Below, one piece after another: positions 60,407-64,000 of a stretch of DNA of 64,000 nucleotides. The stretch lies in assembly GCF_000688015.1 (NCBI RefSeq), contig NZ_JIAD01000001.1:1426001-1490000 (forward strand), written 5' to 3'. This DNA is from Eubacterium sp. AB3007 (GTDB lineage Bacteria; Bacillota; Clostridia; Peptostreptococcales; Anaerovoracaceae). Below the pieces are notes generated by a model. That model worked only from the letters and a program-made list of their open reading frames with translations, was not told where the DNA came from and did not search any database. Both the position numbers and the translations under genes were made by a program. The first letter of the stretch is position 1, and each line of letters starts with the position of its first letter.

Positions 60407-61834
60407 CTATATGCCAACGCACACCGTTCCTTCCGCACTGAGCCCGATGACGTTCTCCCCCTGTGCCCTGAGCTCCGCTATATATCTGCAGATCTCCTCC
60501 GTCAATACCTCGCCAGGACACACGATGGGTATGCCCGGCGGATAAGGGATCAGCGCGCGCGCGCATACCTTGCCTGCCGCATCGCCTAATGGCAATTCAG
60601 CTTTGTTTTTCGGAATCGGCTTTTGTGTAAGGACCGGAAAAGACCAGGCAGACGCCTCTGGATCCCGAAGAGGTCCGTTGGCACATGTCGTACATGCAGC
60701 GCCGGCACGATCAGGTGCTGTGGCTGCGATGTCCTGCAGCGCCTGCAGGAGTGCTTCATAATCAGACCACTGGTTCCCGACGCCGGTCATGCACATGACG
60801 ATGTCTCCCGTCACCAGTTCCGGCCAGATCCCCCGGTCAGTCAGCGCCTGTTCCAGTGCATGACCGGAAAGGCCGTAGCCGCTCATATCCAGATTGATCT
60901 TGGTGCGATCCAGCATGGGATGCTCCATGATTCTAAGTCCGGGGATCCGGATGGCCGCCTCCCTGTAAAACCGCTCTATGCAGGCCTTCCATTCTGCCAT
61001 CAGGGATGCACCGTGTTTTTCCAGTATATCTGCGTTGACGTCCAGGGAGGCCATCAATATATAGGAAGGACTGGTGCTCTCCATCTTGCCCAGCGCGTCC
61101 TCCATGCGCTGGAGGGAAACGCGGTCGCCCATGACATTTGCGACCGCGCTTTCTGTAAAGGAGGCCAGGGTCTTGTGGGTACTGCATATGACGATATCTG
61201 CACCCAGATCCTCGGCGGCAAGGCTTTGTGCATCCAAGAATTTCAGATGCGCGCCGTGGGCCTGGTCGACGATCAGGATCTTACCGGATCGATGCACCAC
61301 CTCCGCGATGGCGGCAATATCGCTGCAGATGCCGTAGTAGTTGGGACTAGGCAGGATCACCGCAGCCGCCCGGGGATGCTCCCGAAGACAGCGCTCTACC
61401 TCCTCAGGACTGACCGGACCGGAGATACCGTAAGGAGCGACGATCTGCGGATAGGCGTAAACCGGACGTACCCCCGCCATTTCCACGCCGCTGAAGATAG
61501 ACTTGTGGCAATTGCGGGCCACGATCATATCATCGCCGTGCTCTGTAGTGGCCAGAATGGATGCGATGAGGCCGCTGCTGCTTCCGTTGATCAACAGGTA
61601 GGTCTGCCGGCTTCCGTAGAGGCGGCGGTATCGTGCCATGGTCTCCGCGATGATCCCCTCTGTCTGAAACAGGTTGTCCGCGCCGGGGATCTCCGTGATA
61701 TCGATATCCACGATGTTGTCCAGAAACGCGTCATAGCCCAGACGGCGGAACAGGCGGCTGCCCTTGTGCCCCGGCATGTGGAAGGACACGGGGTTGGTCG
61801 CCTGGTGCCGCAGTAGATAATCAGTGATTGCCAT
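60407..61834 (-). CDS. Orn/Lys/Arg decarboxylase family protein
   Basis: 475 residues from the ATG at 61834 (GGAGGAG upstream; longer open frame not supported). PLP enzyme: VSFHMPGHKGSRLF at the start, ILIVDQAHGAHLKF, and the PLP lysine in ICSTHKTLASFTESAV. The C-terminal domain (about 380-475: PYPPGIPIVCPGEVL, YIAELRAQGENVIG) is complete. It is the short YaaO/SpeA-like form; the exact amino acid is unknown. It is divergent from a broken LysR gene that may once have controlled it, and upstream of rnfC on the same strand. Confidence 0.92.
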   Translation of the reverse strand: MAITDYLLRHQATNPVSFHMPGHKGSRLFRRLGYDAFLDNIVDIDITEIPGADNLFQTEGIIAETMARYRRLYGSRQTYLLINGSSSGLIASILATTEHGDDMIVARNCHKSIFSGVEMAGVRPVYAYPQIVAPYGISGPVSPEEVERCLREHPRAAAVILPSPNYYGICSDIAAIAEVVHRSGKILIVDQAHGAHLKFLDAQSLAAEDLGADIVICSTHKTLASFTESAVANVMGDRVSLQRMEDALGKMESTSPSYILMASLDVNADILEKHGASLMAEWKACIERFYREAAIRIPGLRIMEHPMLDRTKINLDMSGYGLSGHALEQALTDRGIWPELVTGDIVMCMTGVGNQWSDYEALLQALQDIAATAPDRAGAACTTCANGPLRDPEASAWSFPVLTQKPIPKNKAELPLGDAAGKVCARALIPYPPGIPIVCPGEVLTEEICRYIAELRAQGENVIGLSAEGTVCVGI

Positions 61835-62039
61835 CGTTAGTCTCCTCCAATGATATTCATTCTTAATAGTATCATACCTTGTCCGCCGTACTTTGGCAAG
61901 ACGAGAGCTTCCAGTCGACTGCAGACAACATCCTCTTCGACCTGCTGTGCTCATGCGTCGAAGACGAAGAGAAATGTATATACAGTCCGCGCTTTTTAAC
62001 TGTAACCCTGTCGAAAATGGTAAAACGAGAAGTGATAGA

Positions 62040-62930
62040 ATGGAAACTGCGAAATACAGAGCATTTCTGACTGCTATTGAGAAAGGAACGTTCTCCAAGG
62101 CCGCAGACCAGATGCGGTATACCCCTGCCGGTGTTCAACAACTGGTGACCGCTTTGGAGCAGGAACTGGGGCTGACACTTCTGAACAGAAGCGACAAAGG
62201 GGTGACTTTGAACAAGGACGGAGAACGCATGCTCCCCCTCATCAAAGATCTGCTTAGGCAGGAATCACAGATTCAGGAGATGGCCTCCGCTATTAATGGA
62301 CTGCTCGTCGGGAGCATCTCCATCGCCTCGTACTTCAGTGTGGCGACCCACTGGCTTCCGGGGCTGATTGCAGATTTTCAGAGGATGCACCCCAACATTG
62401 AGTTCCATATTATGGAAGGGCCTCGCCAGGTCGTCCTAAACCGCTTGCAGGACAAGTCTGCGGACATCGGCTTTGCCACCTGCATTGAGCCAATGAAGAT
62501 GGAATGGATTCCACTGCATGTGGATCCGATCCTGGCTATTATCCCAAAGGATCACCCCCTTGCATCGTAAGCCTCCTTCCCTCTCGAGCGGTGCGGGGAA
62601 GAACCCTTCATTATGGCAGCGAACGCCAACGACGAGGATCTAATGCGGATCTTCCGAAAGAGCCAGATCGTTCCCAATGTTCGGTATTCCACGATCAACC
62701 ACTTCTCTGCCATCAATATGGTGGCCCACGGTCTTGGCATCAGTATGATGAACGAACTGATCACCGGAAAGTTTGATGCGGAAGTAGTCAAGCTGCCTCT
62801 GGATCCGCCGCAGTTTATCACCCTTGGGATCATAGTTCCATCTGTGAGAAAAGCGCGCCCGGCCATAAAGCAATTCGTTCAATACGCAGAAAAACAACTA
62901 AAAAAAGAGGCGTTGCCCGCCACTCAGTAA
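62040..62930 (+). pseudogene. LysR-family regulator interrupted by an in-frame stop
   Basis: From the ATG at 62040 a LysR winged helix (KYRAFLTAIEKGTFSKAADQMRYTPAGVQQLVTALEQELG) and half of the effector domain are read to a TAA at 62568-62570. The same frame continues directly as ASFPLERCGEEPFIMAAN and ends normally at 62930 (KKEALPATQ). Alignment by eye with the intact paralogue at 1399-2280 needs no gap, so a single base change to TAA is the only lesion. 296 residues if the stop is read through. Confidence 0.8.
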
Positions 62931-62961
62931 GCTTTGTGCAACACCTCCGGAAATCGCTTCC

Positions 62962-63912
62962 CTAAAGCACTCTTCTCTTGTCTTCGCCGTTGATCCAGGT
63001 CTGGATGTTTTCGAACACCATGTCCGCCCGGCGTTCGATGGATTCTACCGTATCGAAACCCACATGCGGTGTGCAGATCAGGTTTGGTGCTCCCAGGAAG
63101 GAGTGTCCTTCCGGAAGCGGAGGATCGTTCTCATATACATCCGTTCCATACCGGATCTGTCCGCTTTGGATCGCCTCTGCCACTGCCTCCGTATTGACCA
63201 CCGGCCCTCGCGAGGTATTGATCAGGATCGCCCCTGGCTTCATAACGGCGATCTCCTCTCTGCCGATCAGATCCCGGGTCTGGGGAGTGAGCGGTGTATG
63301 AACAGAAACGATGTCCGCTTCTGCCATGAGATCTGGCAGACTTCTGTACTCGATTCCGAGCTCCTTCGCCTTCTGTCTCTCGCTCCGGCTGTATCCGATC
63401 AATCTGCATCCAAAGGCCCGGAAGATCTCTGCTGTCCGGCAGCCAATGCTCCCTGTACCGATGATGCCCACAGTCTTTCCACGTAGTTCATTCCCCTGCA
63501 GACCGGCCTTGCCTCCACCGCCTTGGACAGCGTCATTCCCTTTGCTGATATTGCGGAGATGATCCAGCGCCAGCCCCACAGCCAGTTCTGCAACTGCATC
63601 GTCACAGTAGCCGCCTGTATTATAAACCGGGATATTCCTTCTGCTGCAGGCCTCCGTTCCCACGTGGTCGATCCCGACAAACGCCACCGATACCATTTTC
63701 AGTGTATCGCAGGCATCGATCACCTCATCAGGAAGGGGATGGTTAGCGATCATCAGGACCTCTGCGCCTTCGCTTCTCTTCTTCAGTTCTTCCGTATCAA
63801 GGGTCAGCTCCGAATACGCACGGAAGCTATGTCCCTGTGCCTCAAGCTGCTTCGATAATGTTTCCAGTTTCTCGCCGGAGATCCCCAGCGGTTCAAGTAG
63901 TACGATGTTCAT
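62962..63912 (-). CDS. D-2-hydroxyacid dehydrogenase
   Basis: 316 residues. NAD-binding GKTVGIIGTGSIGCRTAEIF near residue 150; catalytic Arg in INTSRGPVVNTEAVAEA, Glu in TDVYENDPPLPEG and His in LICTPHVGFDT. Subfamily resembles glycerate/phosphoglycerate-type dehydrogenases more than D-lactate dehydrogenases (compare the one at 9511-10473). Substrate uncertain. ATG at 63912 is preceded by GAAAGGAAAT. Confidence 0.92.
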   Translation of the reverse strand: MNIVLLEPLGISGEKLETLSKQLEAQGHSFRAYSELTLDTEELKKRSEGAEVLMIANHPLPDEVIDACDTLKMVSVAFVGIDHVGTEACSRRNIPVYNTGGYCDDAVAELAVGLALDHLRNISKGNDAVQGGGGKAGLQGNELRGKTVGIIGTGSIGCRTAEIFRAFGCRLIGYSRSERQKAKELGIEYRSLPDLMAEADIVSVHTPLTPQTRDLIGREEIAVMKPGAILINTSRGPVVNTEAVAEAIQSGQIRYGTDVYENDPPLPEGHSFLGAPNLICTPHVGFDTVESIERRADMVFENIQTWINGEDKRRVL

Positions 63913-64000
63913 TATATTTCCTTTCGTTCAAAAGCTTTGCGAATGGAGCTGCTGATATGCTGCAACCTTGACGCCTGCTCCGAACTTCGCCTATCACTAT

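Noticed and set aside
61835..62098. 88-residue N-terminal extension of the Orn/Lys/Arg decarboxylase
   Set aside because: It runs over the divergent LysR start, while a strong ribosome binding site precedes the ATG at 61834.

Overview
The window looks like a stretch of chromosome from a strictly anaerobic, low-complexity-genome member of the Clostridia (Bacillota). Supporting signs are a class III (glycyl radical) ribonucleotide reductase, a complete Rnf complex in the order C-D-G-E-A-B, ECF-type vitamin uptake, strong AGGAGG-type ribosome binding sites, several TTG/GTG starts, and the linked ApbE / NusG-domain-II / Gx-transporter genes typical of Clostridia. Base composition is about 55-60% GC in most genes. 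A family-level assignment (for example the Anaerovoracaceae / Family XIII group) would be a guess. No tRNA, rRNA, CRISPR array, transposase or prophage gene was seen.

Layout. 1-4.6 kb: end of nrdD, nrdG, a LysR regulator, a DMT-transporter/NUDIX fusion and a small secreted or anchored protein. 4.6-10.5 kb: hslO and a serine acetyltransferase; an operon of GtrA-like membrane protein, TetR regulator and a double class II aldolase; a corrinoid adenosyltransferase and a D-2-hydroxyacid dehydrogenase. 10.9-16.2 kb (minus strand): housekeeping operon prfA-tsaC-rpiB-upp-tyrS-nucleoside phosphorylase. 16.3-18.2 kb: a decayed region with a 54-bp palindromic repeat array, two broken genes and further intergenic repeat elements. 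18.2-29.3 kb (minus strand): rpmE, an antiporter, a cytidylate-kinase-like protein, prmC, a DUF1385 protein, rho, a pseudouridine synthase, a CpXC protein, scpB/scpA, a DMT transporter and mtnA. 29.4-38.2 kb: PhzF, MATE, tagO-like, dCMP deaminase, truA, an orphan prepilin peptidase, a frameshifted gene, and a divergent ECF S-component / MocR pair.

38.2-47.0 kb holds the most unusual content: a minus-strand operon of GH3-family acyl amido synthetase, RimK-like ATP-grasp ligase, two half-ABC exporters, and a single 837-residue protein that fuses an ATP-grasp ligase to a second GH3 domain. These parts form a plausible small-molecule amide-ligase assembly and export system, of a kind I do not recognise as described. 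The operon has its own extended -10 promoter, a possible 12-codon upstream ORF, and visibly lower GC than its flanks, which suggests transfer.

47.2-62.9 kb: ApbE flavin transferase divergent from a NusG-domain-II protein and Gx transporter, an ArsC/Spx-like protein, an Xaa-Pro aminopeptidase, an XRE regulator with a lipoprotein, a PucR-type regulator, the Rnf operon (which ApbE probably flavinylates), an Orn/Lys/Arg decarboxylase family protein and a LysR gene broken by an in-frame stop. A D-2-hydroxyacid dehydrogenase closes the window.

Two genome-scale patterns stand out. The heptamer ACAAAGC/GCTTTGT occurs about fifty times, including three perfect ACAAAGCTTTGT palindromes. Several intergenic regions carry unrelated but similarly built arrays in which a short word and its reverse complement recur at fixed, often mirror-symmetric spacing.
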